64,000 bases of DNA from Dryas octopetala (lineage: Eukaryota > Streptophyta > Magnoliopsida > Rosales > Rosaceae), in contig OY992840.1 in the NCBI GenBank assembly GCA_963921425.1, positions 18,702,621 through 18,766,620 of the forward strand, given 5' to 3'. The notes below the pieces were generated by a model that was not told the origin of the DNA, ran no database searches, and saw only the letters and a list, made by a program, of their open reading frames with translations. Each line of letters starts with the position of its first letter. Position 1 is the first letter of the stretch. Below are positions 45,179 through 58,663 of the stretch, one piece after another. The position numbers were made by a program, and so were the translations under genes.

Positions 45179-45717
45179 TTAATTTCAGTTTAGTACCTCA
45201 AGTTTATTTCAAATTTTAATTTAGTATCTCATGTTTAAAATCTTGCAATGTCATATCTTATTTTTTCAATTTGTTACAATGTCATACCTCCATCAGTATG
45301 ATTGTTAAGAGATCTCTTCAATACTGATGTGGCACTTACGTGACACTCCCACAATGATGACTGGATGCCATGTGATCTGATATCAGGCCACGTCATGTCC
45401 CGTGACATAAAAATAATTAAAAATCTAAAGATTGAAAAAAAAAATTAATAATGACATGCCATATTTCTAGATTTTTAATTATTCTTATGTCACGTGATAT
45501 GACGTGTCTTGTTATCAGATCACGTGACATTCAGTCATCATTGTGGGAGTGTCAGGTAAGTGTCATATCAGCATTTAAGAGATCTTTTAACAGTTATATT
45601 GACGAAAGTATCACATTGCAACAAATTAGAAAGATAAAGTATGACATTGTAAGATTTTAAACATAAAATACTGAATTGAAATTTAAAACAAACTTAAAAT
45701 ACTAAACTGAAATTAAC
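45179..45717. mobile_element. Fold-back MITE of about 540 bp
   Basis: The ends are inverted copies: TTAATTTCAGTTTAGTA at the left and its complement TACTAAACTGAAATTAA at the right. The arms pair over about 240 bp with mismatches (for example ATCTGATATCAGGCCACGTC against its mirrored partner), around a short A-rich centre at about 45430-45460. No coding capacity. I could not settle a target site duplication, so the superfamily stays open, and the long inverted repeats suggest a Mutator-like origin. Confidence 0.78.
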
Positions 45718-47320
45718 CCTAAATCTATTAATTATTAATTTTAACAATTACATATTCATATTCATATTCCAGAACTTAATATAACGAATCAAGCCTATTA
45801 TATATTGGCGCTTAAAGTTCACGATCATTGCTCATTTTTTTCTCTCACAAACCATCGGAAAGGTTATTCCGTCATACGCTTATGCACATCCAACACTCTT
45901 TCGGTGTCATCTCAACCCAGACAACACTAAATCTACACATTTATTTGTTTCATTGATGGGATTGATTGTTACTTTCTGTTTGTGAGCAAAAATGAAAAGA
46001 ACCTGCTTGTTTTTATCTGAATAGAGCAATGTCATTTTTGTTTGGCCAAGTGGCAAGTGTGACCTGTTAGGGAAGTCTTCGCAGTATACTTTTACTATTA
46101 TCAACATTAATTTGCCATAGCCAATTCTTATATATAATCTCCTCTGTCCTTGATACATAGCAGAAGATTATTTACAAGTATAACGGTATCACAAAAACAT
46201 TTAGTTGCTCGCAACTGTACATTTATCTCCACACTAAGCAAGCCGAACTATCAATGAAAAGCACCACATTCATTCAAATCAGAAGAAAAGTTCCCGTTGA
46301 TCTTAGGAGTCCGTAAAAAAAATCAACCAATTGTAACAAACATCAATGAAAAGGCTGATTAACGACCGTCAATCAGAATTTTTAATCAAGTATTGGCAAT
46401 GGGTGAATCAAATCAGTACAGACATACTTTACACCCATAAAATGGAAAATGCCGAAATACCCTGCGAAAGCTCTGTCCAGAATACATGGGTACCAGCTAC
46501 AGTACATGACTGCATAAATCTATGAACTATATGTAACGCGGTAACGGGATCATTACATTTGGAGTAGTAGGTTATGCTGTACTGATTTAAGAACACTTCA
46601 TGCTACCACACAGTCCTACTGACCCAGCTCTGCCTGTCAGAAAATATCAGGTTACCATGATATCAGAATATCGAAAACACAGCAAATAAACATCTTTTTC
46701 CTAATGTCAAACACCCAACACTTAGTAAAAACCTCTTAAGAACCCTTTGAAGCCACGTGGTATTTGCATTATACCCATAACAAGTGACTGGGAGACACAG
46801 TGGAAGTGATTAGTAGCCCCCCTCAATTTCAGAGTAAATCAAGACTGTAAAAATATGTGGCTCTAAATCCTCATCAAACTATTTTAACTCAGGTGCTTAA
46901 ATCCAAACATGAAAAACATGATAAATATATATATTTAAATTTTAATAACACTGGAATACTCAGCTGGGAAGAAAATAAAGACTGGTATGAATGCAAAACA
47001 CCGAAATTCAACCATTTCAAACTTTCATTCTCTACTGGAATAACAAATTAGGAAGTTTGGATGGCATTACAATATATCCATAAAACTTTTAATTGAAATA
47101 TTTTATCTTTACCATGTTCAGATAGTTACAGGATCAAATCTCTGGACCTCAAACCATTTAGGTAGTTAGATGCAAGAGCAAATGTAATAACATTTAAAAG
47201 GATACAAAATAAAACCTAAGCAGATACGAAAATTATGAAAAAGGATACAGAAAGACAAGAGTAACATGGAAAAATAACAATTAAAAGGCCATACCCTCAG
47301 ACCAAAATTGTTTTAAGAAC
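45718..47320. other. Intergenic DNA and probable eRF3 3' UTR
   Basis: No gene supported. The 3' UTR of the minus-strand eRF3 gene probably occupies several hundred bases to the left of 47320. Short ORFs show no recognisable content. Confidence 0.5.
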
Positions 47321-48519
47321 TTAATTTGACGGAAGCTTGGTTACTTTTCCCACAGCTATAGTTTTGCCTGCAAAATATAGAAATATATGTCACTGCAACA
47401 TACCAAAAAACATCCTAGAAGGATCAACAAGGTAAGGGCAATTTAGTCACCTTCAGTACGAAGAGTAAATCTTCCAAGTTGTGGAAAATCAGAGAAATTT
47501 TCAAGGCATATTAAGTTACCCACCTGCAGGAACAGATTTGCACAAAGGTATCAAAAATAAGTCAGCATAACACAGATATACAAAATTATTTGCACTACAA
47601 TATTATATTTAAAATTTACAAGCTCCCTCTCCCCCTTCCCCTCTGCCTCTCCCTTATCACCGTAACTCTAAAAAGTGGCAGGCTGTATTTCTGGGTCATG
47701 TCAGCTCCTCCTCCCTCTCCCTCTCTCTCTTTTCATTTCCTCTCAGGGTCAAAAAACCCAAGAATTATGAGTAACTTCATATTTGGGGAGGAAGAGAGAT
47801 TAAAGGGTGCTCCAGGAGGATCACAAATTATGCAAAGGTGTAACAAGCCTAATGACAAGAACTATGAGAATCTTATATTTGGGGGAGAAAGAAAGGAAAA
47901 AGGGTGCTCCAGGAGGATAATAAATTATGCAAGGATGTAAAGACTAAAGACAACCAAAACAGACACCATGAACCTTGCTCCGAATGTGAAATTGTCTAAT
48001 TTAAGGGAGATTTTATATGTGCAGGAGAACAGTAAAGAAAGACAGGCACCCATCAGCCAAAATGCCAGAAGCCAGAATAGACCGGTTGCAATTTGGGTAC
48101 AATACAAAGAAGATATGACTATAAAAAATTATTGCATGTGTCACAATATTTAAAAGGATGTAAACTTATCTTTAAGATATATTTGCAACAATCATGATAC
48201 AAACCTGAATCAGGCATTTAATAACAGCACCATTCTTCACATAAAGAGGTTTCTTCTTCTTAGCTTTCTTTGTCTTCGGATCAATTTCCTCTAGCAACTC
48301 AACAATCTCACATTCTTCAACAACAGAGTGAATATGCAGTACAGCTTTATAGCCAGCTGTAAAGATTGCCTAAACAGAAGCAAAGTATGCAGTACTTTAG
48401 ACATTTACATATACAAGTTCACCAACCAATATCTTTTAAAAAATAAACGAAAATAAGATACCGGTCAACATATAGGAGGGAGAAATGGAAGCAGGGAGGG
48501 AGGGAGGGAGGGAGGGAGG

Positions 48520-48588
<69 letters not shown>

Positions 48589-51500
48589 AATATTCGTTTA
48601 TACATTGTCCAGCAACTCAAGTATCTGCAACTGGCCTTCAAACTCAGTAACAGAAGGAATTGGATTTGCTGCAATAAGAGAAGCAAAATTTAGATTAAAA
48701 GATAGCTTGTTAAATAACTAAAATAAATAAACCAAAGATGTAAGAGAACAGCATAAAGTGAGCAAAAACTTGACATATCAACAGTGATGTTTGCACAACC
48801 AAAACAGAGTAAGAAAGCAGGCTTCAAAAAGGGAGGGAGGGAGGTAGAGAGAGAGAGAGAGAGAGAGAGAGATTCAATCAGACTGATGATATTTTTAACA
48901 AGGACCCATCTAAAATTTTTACTTTTTGTTTTCTGTTTTTCATTTAACTAAAAATAAAAATAAAAGAGGGGAGAGAAAGATGAGAGAGTTGAAGGCAAGA
49001 AAAAAAAAACAGTACATAAAATTGATCCTAAGAAACATAAACTAAAAACAGTTTTAAATGGTTTTAATTTTTTTTTTTTATAGTCTTATCTATTCTACCT
49101 CCTATTATCCCTCACTTCTGTCATATATCGTGTCTCTCTCATCTCCATCTCTCTTATTTCTCTCAACTTCATAAAAAGACAAAAATAGAAAATAAAAGCC
49201 ACTATAAATGGGCCATAAACTTTTATGTTGCAAATTTTAAAAGGTAAAAAGAATGTACTTGCAACAATAATGTATTATTGAATTCAAAGAATAAATACTA
49301 GAAAACTAATTTCTAATAATAACAAATCATTTAGATTGGACAAAAAAGTAATGAAATTCCAACAAGATAACTTACCAACACTTGACAAGACAAAACCTGA
49401 CAATATATCCTCCTCCTCAATACCCGACAATCTAACACGTAGATTTTCACCAGGTCCCGCATATTTCACCCTATTTTCATCAATGAATACCGCAATAACC
49501 TTCACTTGAGCCTGCATAGCAATGTGTCAAATTCAGTCTTAGACTCTTAGTACAAAAGAACGTAAGAAGTAATCAAGTAAAAAATTAAAGAGATAAATAT
49601 TATTTAATAAAGAACAGGACAGTACCTTATTTGGCATGATAAACAATGAATCCCCTTCATGCACCGAACCAGATTCCACTTTGCCCATAACAGTAGTTCC
49701 CATGTCCTTGAATTTGTCTATGATAGGCATCCTACATATGGGATTTGAAACATAAAAAAGAGTTAAAAAACAAACAGTAACAATCAATCAGCTTCTTTTG
49801 GCACTGTAAATTTACTCAAGCACCCAGGGAGCTATTGATCCCAGAACCTCACCCTCCACCCTCCGTATATTTTCAGAGAGATGCCCGTGACCCAAATTCC
49901 ATTGCAAAACAATGCTTTGACATTGTAACGCAACCAGGAAAGATTATATGTCATCCCAAACACCAAAAACAGATTTAATGATATAATGCCTCTATCACAG
50001 TACACATAGAAATTAATGTTACAATTTTTATAAGCAACAATCATCTGCAAATGCCTCATCAAAATAAAAGACACTTGATGGAGTAAGTAGTAACAAATTT
50101 GTAAGTAGATCAATCAGACTGAATCAAATAAAGTACATAGACACTCACAGATGTTTGCTTCAGGTATTCAAAGGTGATAAGGTGGATTCAGAAAATTTGT
50201 GAAATGCTTGACTCTACAAAAAATGTTTTAGCCGAGACTTCTTATTTGCACTACTTGAAGAGTATGAAAGTAGTAGATTAAACCAAGTCTTAATAAGCTA
50301 TGATATAATACAAACACTTCTCATTGGGCACTTTTTCTATGCCAACGAGAACCGCAAAAGAAATATAGGAAAAACATACATCACAAATGAAGTTCGTTAA
50401 GCCTGAATGAAGCAAAAAGTGATTCCAAGACAGCTGGAAATCCATTGTGAGGAGGGAAGCGATTACACAAACAATGAGGCGAGGGGGGGCAAAGATTATA
50501 TAAAGACCACATTGTACCTGAATGGACCTTTAGGATCTCGTTGAGGAATTTCAATAGCATCAAGGGCTTCAAAAAGACAGGGACCTTTCCACCACGAACA
50601 AATGTTTTTATCCACTCTGGTTTTCATATTTGCACCAATCAGACCAGATATTGGTAGGAATTGCACATCTGTGAACTCAAAGTACAAATTAATGACATCT
50701 TAAGTTAATAGACCATGCTATCTTCAAAAACTACAATTATTATCAGTTTAGACTTGAAAAGCAATCAAAATGAAACTAAGAGATCCACTAATATAATGTT
50801 TAACTTATATCAATCATATCAATTATCAAACAACGAAAGCCATGCCTTTCTGTCCCCCTTTTCCCATCCCTCTATCAAACACAGGGTTAATCAAACTTTG
50901 AGGAAGGTAAAGTGACTTATAAGATAAAGGAGATACAATCCGCCACCCTCAAAATAACTATACAACTTTAATTAGAAATCCAACATAATTGACAAGTCAA
51001 TGGTATCTACACAACCAAAAGAAAATCAGAAGATAAAACATCACTTCCCAAGTACCAAAACTACGAAAGGACGTATCTATAAAGTTTGTTAAGAGATAAT
51101 CCTCGTATACCTTTTTTCACGTTGTATCCTGATGCCCTCAGGAATGGAACCATCTTCGACTCAATTTCATCATACCTGTTGAAATTAACAGCATAAGAAA
51201 CCGCTATCATATAGGGGCACGGGCACACAGAAGAGAGAGACGGTAGAGCACCTTTCTTTTGACCAGTTCACGGTAGGATCATCCATTTTATTCACAACAA
51301 CAAGCAGTTTGGACACACCCAATGTTTTTGCAAGCTGAACATGTTCACGGGTCTGTCCACCTCTCTCATATCCAGTTTCAAATTCTCCTTTCCGAGCAGA
51401 AATTACCTAAATAGAGAGAGAGAGAGAGAGAGAGAGCTTGTGAGTGATATCCAAAATTTACCAATGTAGTATTGATGCAATAACTAAACATCACAAGTTT

Positions 51501-54500
51501 AACTCACCAGTACTCCTATATCAGCTTGAGATGCGCCACTGATCATATTTGGAACGTAACTTTTGTGGCCCTGATCCAAGACATGCACTACTCAGAATCA
51601 TCCCTCCATAAAACAAACCAAACCATATGATGATAACAAAAAACTATGAGAAAAAGAAAAAGAGACTAAAAACAAAAACACAGGGTGGACTCCTAGATAC
51701 ATTGTAATCAATCTTCTTTAATGCAATATTATATTCATCAAATATAGAAAAATGGACCATAACCCCTTGCGTGACTCAGATGCATACTCATTCCTCTATC
51801 TTCCTCTCCTTCATTTCTTTGATGATTGGAAGTACAACCTTATGGGCCCAAATGAAAAGCTATATATTAGACAAAGCTTCTAAAAACCAATCTTGTTTCT
51901 GGCCACTAAACCAATACACCTCATTCTATGGTACTCAACCATATTTAACCGTTAATACTTTGGTTTTACGCCAGCTTAGTATGGAGCCGGGTATTTGGCC
52001 TCTTTCATATATTTCAGGTTCTGTTGTGTGATATAAGTATTTCCAAAAAATGACAAGTAAAGCCCTGTTTTGAAAACGAAATTCACTCACTGGTGCATCC
52101 AGAATTGTAAATCTTGATGTCTCTGTTTCAAAATGTGCTCGTCCAACTTCAACTGTTTTACCCTGCAATAATATTTCCAATAACAAATAATTAAAGTCAT
52201 AGCACACGGTTATTTTGACAAAGCTAACTGGCTATAAGCATTATCAGTTAGCATATCAATGATTTAACAAAAATGGCAATGGTATTGCAGCAGTATCTAT
52301 AATCACATCATTCATAACATACCTTAACCCTCTCTTCTTCATTGGTATCCATAATATATGCCATATACCTAGCACGTATGACACAATCAACGAAGAGTAA
52401 TCAGAAACAGAATTGCAAACTGCATATGTAATGATCCATGGATGAATAAGATTATATATATCAGATAATATATGCTAATATTATAAAAATATATATGTTA
52501 ATATTCATAATAATATTTTTATAATATATGTTAATATTATAAAAATATTATTATGAATAAGATTATAAATATCAGATAATGATCCATGTACCTCAAATTA
52601 TGCAATTCTGAACTATAAAAATATTGTAATGAGACAACATAGTATAAAAACAAAGAGAGGGGAAGTAGAGAGAACAATATGAGATGCCACAAAAGAAATG
52701 TACGAACATTGTGCCAACCTATCAAACCTCACAAGACATATGAGTTTGTTGACTAGTAATTGCATGTCAAAAAGTATTAGTCTTTCCTTTCAAAACTGAG
52801 GCTATTGGTGACATAGGGATAAGGCACTATTGCATTTTGTGCTGGCTTCTGTAATAGTCATGAAAGCTGAAGCCAGGCTCTTAAAACTATACTTCAACAG
52901 AAAACACCACCACCCTACTTCCTGTCGTAGTCTACTTAATACTCAATTCCACTTTTAAATTACACATTTTAAACTGTGACCCCCAATAAATTTCTATAAT
53001 CCTTTTTCATGCAAGAAAATAGCAAGTCAGTTTTCCAGATGCATGTTCTGAAAAAAAAATATATATATATTCTAATAAAATTGCACTGGAATATACTCAC
53101 CAGCTCTCCCTACTTTTTTCCTTTGCTTCTTTTTCATATTTTTGTATGGTACGATCATCAACCTGGCCACTAAGGAAAAGTATTTGGCCTCCAGTTGTGG
53201 ACTTTCCAGCATCTGCAACCAAGAAAAAACACATTATTCATATACACCAACATATTAAATAGACAAAAGGTGCAGAAGCATCACATATAAGTTACTCCAT
53301 AAGAAAACTAGCAAATGCATACACGGAAGTTTGAATTTCAACCCCTTCAGCCCTCTACAACACCAAATGAGACGAGGACATTGTAAGAGTCATGCAACCC
53401 AAATAAATTTTATTTGAAAAAAAATTTGAGCTGTCATATATTATACTTTATTGATCTATGGAGTAAGAAAGCCAGGTCATCCAAGAAATAAGTAAAGTAT
53501 TAGTGAGAAGCTAAAACAAATTTCTGTTAAAAACTGCGAAGTGGGGGTTCAAGTGATTGGATAATTGTTAGTCTTGTGGCCTTCAGGTGTTCTCCGACCT
53601 TAAAATTTTGGGGAGTGCAGCTGGCAGCAACCATTAAATACTTGTAAAAGTGATGTAAATGAAATTCCAATGGCCACACTTACTGGAAGTGGGGGTTCAA
53701 GTGATTGGATAATTGTTGGTCTTGTGGCCTTCAGGCGTTCTCCGACCTTAAAATTTTGGGGAGTGCAGCTTGCAGCAACCATTAAATACTTGTAAAAGTG
53801 ATGTAAATGAAATTCCAATGGCCACACTTACTGGATATTCATGATGATTTAGGGCTCTATTGGTTGGAAAGTTGCATAGTCAATTTTAGGATAGTTCCAA
53901 ATCTCCCACCCCCCCCCCCCCCCAACCTCACTATTAAAAGACAAAAAAAAAATGAGAAGTGAGTATGTGTCTGTGAGAGAGAGAGAGAGAAGCTTTAACA
54001 TAATCACACAGGTCAAATAGAGCACAAAACACCAACTTACATCAACAATGGGAACATTAATAGCTAGTGGCACGCAGATAGTTCTAAGATAAGCAACTAG
54101 AAGAATAATCCTAAAATCAAGATATATTAAAATAAGAAACCTCATGAAAAAAATAAAATAAAATTACTTACCGACGTGGCCAATAAAAACAACATTCAAG
54201 TGCCTCTTCTTATTCAATTCTATCTCATCATGTTCTTCTTCTGAAACCAGGATTTCCTTCCCCTTCACTGCATATTCAAGCCAAAAGATTAATATCAGGG
54301 AAGAACAATTACAACAAAATTTGACAAGGAAACTTCTGGGTAACAGACTAAGATTAACTATTAAAATAAAACAAAAACACACACAAAATAGTGATCACAA
54401 GAAATACAAAGTAACACATGCTTCCAAAGTACCTTTTTGATCATGTACCACTGGCTGAACAGAATGTGTATGAACCTCTTCCCTGGAATCTGAAATTGCC

Positions 54501-55719
54501 CCAATTTTAAAAGGAAAAAAAAAAAGGATTCAGTTTATATATATCATATTAAGTGAAGAACACCTGTGTGTATGTGTGCACGTGTCAGGCTGTTCCAAAA
54601 ACAGAAAAAAAATAATTTATGGCAGGTTCAGAACATTTCTTGGTATGAAATGAAGAGAACACGAAGGAGGGAACATTTATGGTATAACAGGTTAATAAAG
54701 CACAACAACACTGTGCCCTCTCAACCACAAACATTTCCTTCACAAACAATAACATGATAAAATGAACTGAAATCCAACGAAACTACCAACCTTCCTCCAC
54801 CTTATCAGAGTTCTCAACTTCCGGCTTTGCAGCTTCTGGATTAACAGTCCCATTATCTTCTGCTAAATTCAAACAAAGCATTGACTCAAAAATTAAAAAG
54901 TTACCACATAGAAATCACCCTTATCATCTATCTGAACCAAAATAATAGATTAATAAATAAATACAAATATCCTTCTAGAAATACCTTCTGAATCAAGCTG
55001 TAGTGATCGGATTTCCTCCTCAATATCTATCATTTACAGAAGTTCACATAAGTAAATAAAATAAATTCTCAAAATTCACCACAGCCTCACATAATAAAAC
55101 CCCGTTTTAGTTAGTAACAAAAGGCATCAAAAGGTTTCAATAATAATTTATTAATTATTCATCATCCAAAGAAGAATAAGACCCACCAAGCAAGTTTGCC
55201 TAAAACCCCATTATATAGTTTAAGAGCCAAAGTACTACAATTATGCGCTAAACTTCATTCTAATCTCTTTTTCTCAAGTTCAGCAACAACAAAAATTCCA
55301 AGCCAATTCCACTATGATTTTATTTGTATATTTTAATGTTTTGATATTATCATTGGCCTACGGGAGCTAAAGCAATCCTAGAAACAAAATTAAATACTGC
55401 ATAAATGGATAATAATTAACAAAATTTAATTGAAAAATTAAAATTCGCAAATGACCTGACGAAATAATATAAATAAACGCAAGGAAAATTGAGATCATAA
55501 CTCATAAAATCATCGAATAATCGTCTTCAACCGTAGATCTACCGAAATTTCATCACAAACAAAAAAAAAAAAAAAAACTCCGACAATTGAAATTACAAAG
55601 GTAGAGACAAATATTAAAGAAACGATAAACGATGATTTTCGAAATAAGTAATTAGATTAAGAAATAAACAAAAAGCAAAAAAACGTATATGAGAGTGAGA
55701 AGCAGGGAGACGTACCCAT
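47321..55719 (-). CDS. ERF3: Eukaryotic release factor 3 (eRF3/GSPT1-type GTPase)
   Basis: GTPase partner of eRF1 in cytosolic translation termination. Eighteen exons read from the right: 55716-55719, 54985-55026, 54791-54862, 54433-54489, 54172-54267, 53101-53212, 52323-52368, 52091-52162, 51508-51570, 51252-51406, 51111-51175, 50518-50668, 49626-49731, 49376-49511, 48604-48668, 48205-48369, 47451-47523 and 47321-47367. They join to 508 residues plus TAA with every phase consistent. The N-terminus [15 protein letters not shown] is followed by an acidic linker, then G1 GHVDAGKST, G3 DAPGHKS, G4 NKMDDP, the EF-Tu-like domain 2 ([31 protein letters not shown]) and domain 3 ([20 protein letters not shown], ending GKVTKLPSN). 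The first coding exon is only ATGG. No break is seen. The introns contain GA microsatellites and a 148-bp tandem duplication. Confidence 0.96.
48494..48586. repeat. (GGGA)n-(GA)n microsatellite in eRF3 intron
   Basis: A GGGA block is followed by about 33 GA units, between exons 48604-48668 and 48205-48369 and ending some 17 bases from the donor of the former. A second, shorter GA run lies at about 48846-48871. The ORFs of Arg-Glu repeats across it are artefacts. Confidence 0.95.
52440..52580. repeat. AT-rich imperfect palindrome in eRF3 intron
   Basis: Blocks such as AATATTATAAAAATAT and its complement alternate, together with a direct repeat of AATAAGATTATA(T/A)ATATCAG at both ends. It is probably a slippage-prone AT microsatellite. 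Confidence 0.7.
53541..53836. repeat. 148-bp tandem duplication in eRF3 intron
   Basis: The unit beginning GTGGGGGTTCAAGTGATTGG occurs at 53541 and again at 53689, with only a few differences (GTGTTC against GCGTTC, GCTGGCAGC against GCTTGCAGC). It creates short ORFs that are not genes. Confidence 0.95.
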
Positions 55720-56642
55720 GGCTAGGGCTCTCTGAGGTTCTGTACGGACCGCTAGGGTTTTTGGGAGTGGGATAGAGAAAGCAGAGCGAAATGGTACGAG
55801 AAATTAACACTCGTGGGTTTTGCTTTCACTATCTTTCTATTCCACCTGCCAGGCCTAGGTCTGGGCTTCGGTTCCGTCATCAATCAACCCGATTCGTTAT
55901 GTATATATGTCGCGCACTTATACTGATTGTGTAATTACTAGGTTTTTTTTTTTTTTTTTGTAGTACGTAATTTATTAGGGTTTTTGGCTTCTTTAGTTTA
56001 TAATTATTTATATTATTAAAATAATGTATGAATGTTATATAAAATAGTATAAAATTATGGTATAAAAATATAGTAAATGTACTATTATTATTATTAAAAT
56101 TATCATTTTCACATTTTTTATAATATTCATCTTCTAAATTATTTCCAATATTTTCTTGGATGTTTGTCATGTTTGATATATATGAATTGGATTAGATTAA
56201 ATTTCTATATTTAGTGAGTGATTTTATATTTCTCCAAATATTGATTTTACATTTCTCCAAAGGACAAATCAATGATTGTTTGAGTAGTGGTGAGTTGATA
56301 GCTTGTTACCATACAAGATGCTTGTTTTATTGGTTAGATGAGGGTCCAACAGTGCTTATGAAAATGTATCTTGAATAAATTTGTTGTGACTGGTGCTTAT
56401 GATTAATGAAGTTGTCATCATTTTGATTGAAAAACAAAAGAAGAGTAAGAGATGAAATCTTAACGTGATGTAAGGATAAAGTGCTTTACTATCAAATCAT
56501 ACATCTTAATTGTATTGCAAGTGAAAAGAAGAACAAACCTTAATTGTCTTATGTGGGAGAGAAGGATTTCCATAATTTATTTATGTCTTTACTAATTCAC
56601 ATGTAAATATCTCTATAGTCTTTAACTCTTTATAATGAAAAG
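55720..56642. other. eRF3 5' UTR, promoter region and intergenic DNA
   Basis: The eRF3 leader runs to the right of 55719 (GCTAGGGCTCTCTGAGG in the plus direction). Beyond about 55860 the sequence is AT-rich, with no other gene seen before the MITE at 56643. Confidence 0.5.
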
Positions 56643-57040
56643 GCTCAGGCTAAATTCATCACCCTCAACTGCTGAGTTTATCACCTTATTTTAAAAATTT
56701 TAGTTTTACCTTTCGATAAATAACTATTGAATGATCATTCTACAAGTATATGTCAAACTTTAGTGGATTATTTGGTAGTTACTTGTCAAACATTAGTGGA
56801 AATTTCGGTAAATAACTACCGAATGATCATTTTACAAGTATTTACCAAATTTTGACGAATTATTCAGTACTTATCTACTTAACATTGATAAAGGCTTCGG
56901 TAGATAACTACCGAATGAGTGTTGGTGATTTCATCTTCAGTTTGCAAGAAAGGGTAAAATAGAAAGAAAAAAAAAAATTAGACAAAATATGTTAGAGTGG
57001 TGAACTCATTAGCTGAGGGTGGTGGATTTAGACCGGGTTT
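56643..57040. mobile_element. Mutator-like MITE with 9-bp target duplication
   Basis: The 398-bp insert is flanked by the perfect repeat AATGAAAAG (56634-56642 and 57041-57049). Ends are imperfect inverted repeats: CTAAATTCATCACCCTCAAC at the left pairs with the complement of CTGAGGGTGGTGGATTTAG at the right. Internally, AACTACCGAATGATCATT and relatives recur. No coding capacity. Confidence 0.8.
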
Positions 57041-57049
57041 AATGAAAAG

Positions 57050-58530
57050 CCTCTCTACAATAGGACTTGTCTGCATTCTTGGGTTGGCCCAGTCCATCTC
57101 TGACTTCACCGAACTAAACCCAATCTTTGCTTGGCCCACGTATCTAGCCACACCTATCAGGCTATCACCAAGTAAGAACGGACCAGCCCATTCAGAAAGC
57201 TCATATTAAAAACAACAGCCCAAGACTGAAGAAAAATAAAATAAAGAAAAAAGAAAATGCTAGAGGCGAAAGAGACCAAAATATGAGGACAGACAGGTAA
57301 ACATAATCACGACCGTACTATTTGAGATCTAGCCCTAGATTTCGAGGTTACGCTCCCGTGCCTTAACCATACCAAATTTATAGTCGACCCTCTTGCCATC
57401 TGGATCGATCGCCTATCGTCTACCGTCCATCAAATTAACGTTCTCACCTCTGTATGGTGACGTGGCAGAATCAGAATGGGTGAAAGAGCATCTTGTTAGG
57501 AAATAAGTTTAAAAAGTTCAAAACCCAATACGCACCCACTGCGCACGTTAACAGGAATGGAGCGCAAGCAGAGCGAAGAACACGCATCAGAGATAACGTG
57601 CGCACGTCGCAGCTGGTCCTACATGCCTGAGCTGTATTGTCACATCGACGTCGCTTTTGTCTAATCAAAATGGAAATCTTAATTCAACAACTACCACTCA
57701 TTCACCTCCGAATTTTTGTCTTTTCCCTACATCGCTGCCACGTGTCGGTAGCACTCACCGAAACCTTTTTTTGTCTTTCTAAAAAGCAATTCAAAATGGC
57801 AATAATCAATGCATTGAACAACGGAATACTTGTGGGAATGGTTTGGGTAGTGGTGCCTTTTCAAGATTTTATTAATGGCATATTGGCATGTCATATGTAG
57901 TGCACTGTAGGTAGTCAAAATTAAGCAACGATAAATTGAGCAGATCGAGCAGTGAATACCGTGGGAAACAAGGCACGTGATAGCTAGCTTTAATCTCAGG
58001 GAATCTTAGGAGCCGGTTCCCGAGACTTTGTTGATAGCTATAGGTAGGTGCTGGAAAACTACAGGCTTTGCCTACCGACCCATCATTTCCCACCATTATT
58101 TGTTTGTTATCCAAAACCACTATAAAACTTGCCCATCTAATATCAACCTTAGCTAGGAATCAAAGGCCATCTTTGGCCAGTTGGTTTGAACTTTGAAGGG
58201 CATTAGAGGTAATTGGTTGGGGTATGTATACTGTGGAAGCTAGCTACATATCCCTTTATTTAGTTGAATGGGTAGGTTTAGACTTCAGGTACATGGGTTA
58301 ATGCTCTCCATGGCTCTTTTATAGGGCTTGGTTGAACACCAAGGTCCTCATGGATCTTTGAGATCGGTCGATGCATGTGATATTCAGTTAAAAACAGCTG
58401 GGTTTTCAATTTAGACGACTTCTGGTTGATGTAGTACCAAGTGTTTCAACATTTTCTTCTTTCTCTTGCTTTTTTATTTTTCATTTTTTTAGGCTGTGGG
58501 TTATGATGGGATCTACAGCTCGATCAGTTT
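57050..58530. other. Intergenic DNA upstream of MIR159
   Basis: No gene is supported. A patchy inverted repeat at 57955-58125 (GTGGGAAA/TTTCCCAC at the ends) was considered and set aside. Regulatory sequence for MIR159 presumably lies in the last few hundred bases. Confidence 0.45.
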
Positions 58531-58542
58531 GCTATATATTAA
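58531..58542 (+). promoter_or_regulatory. Candidate TATA box for MIR159
   Basis: CTATATATTAAA stands about 120 bp upstream of the foldback. A second possible box, TTTTATAGGG, lies near 58317. Plant MIR primary transcripts often start further upstream, so this is tentative. Confidence 0.3.
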
Positions 58543-58663
58543 ACCGATAGCTGCAGATTTGCAGATAAAAGGCTGGATCTCGGTTTGCCTTTTAGCTGGG
58601 TGGGAAGGATCGGTTTGACTTTTGACAAAGTTTTGAGTAGTGAGTGGTATTAGGGTTTTATGG

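Noticed and set aside
48485-48721. ORFs of Arg-Glu or Ser-Leu repeats in the eRF3 intron
   Set aside because: Pure microsatellite translation.
53600-53827. 75-codon ORF repeated within itself
   Set aside because: Comes from the 148-bp intronic tandem duplication.
57955-58125. Possible second microRNA hairpin near TTGCCTACCGACCCATC
   Set aside because: Only the outer GTGGGAAA/TTTCCCAC and small inner stems pair. The arms do not form a continuous duplex, and the sequence does not match miR482/2118 well enough.
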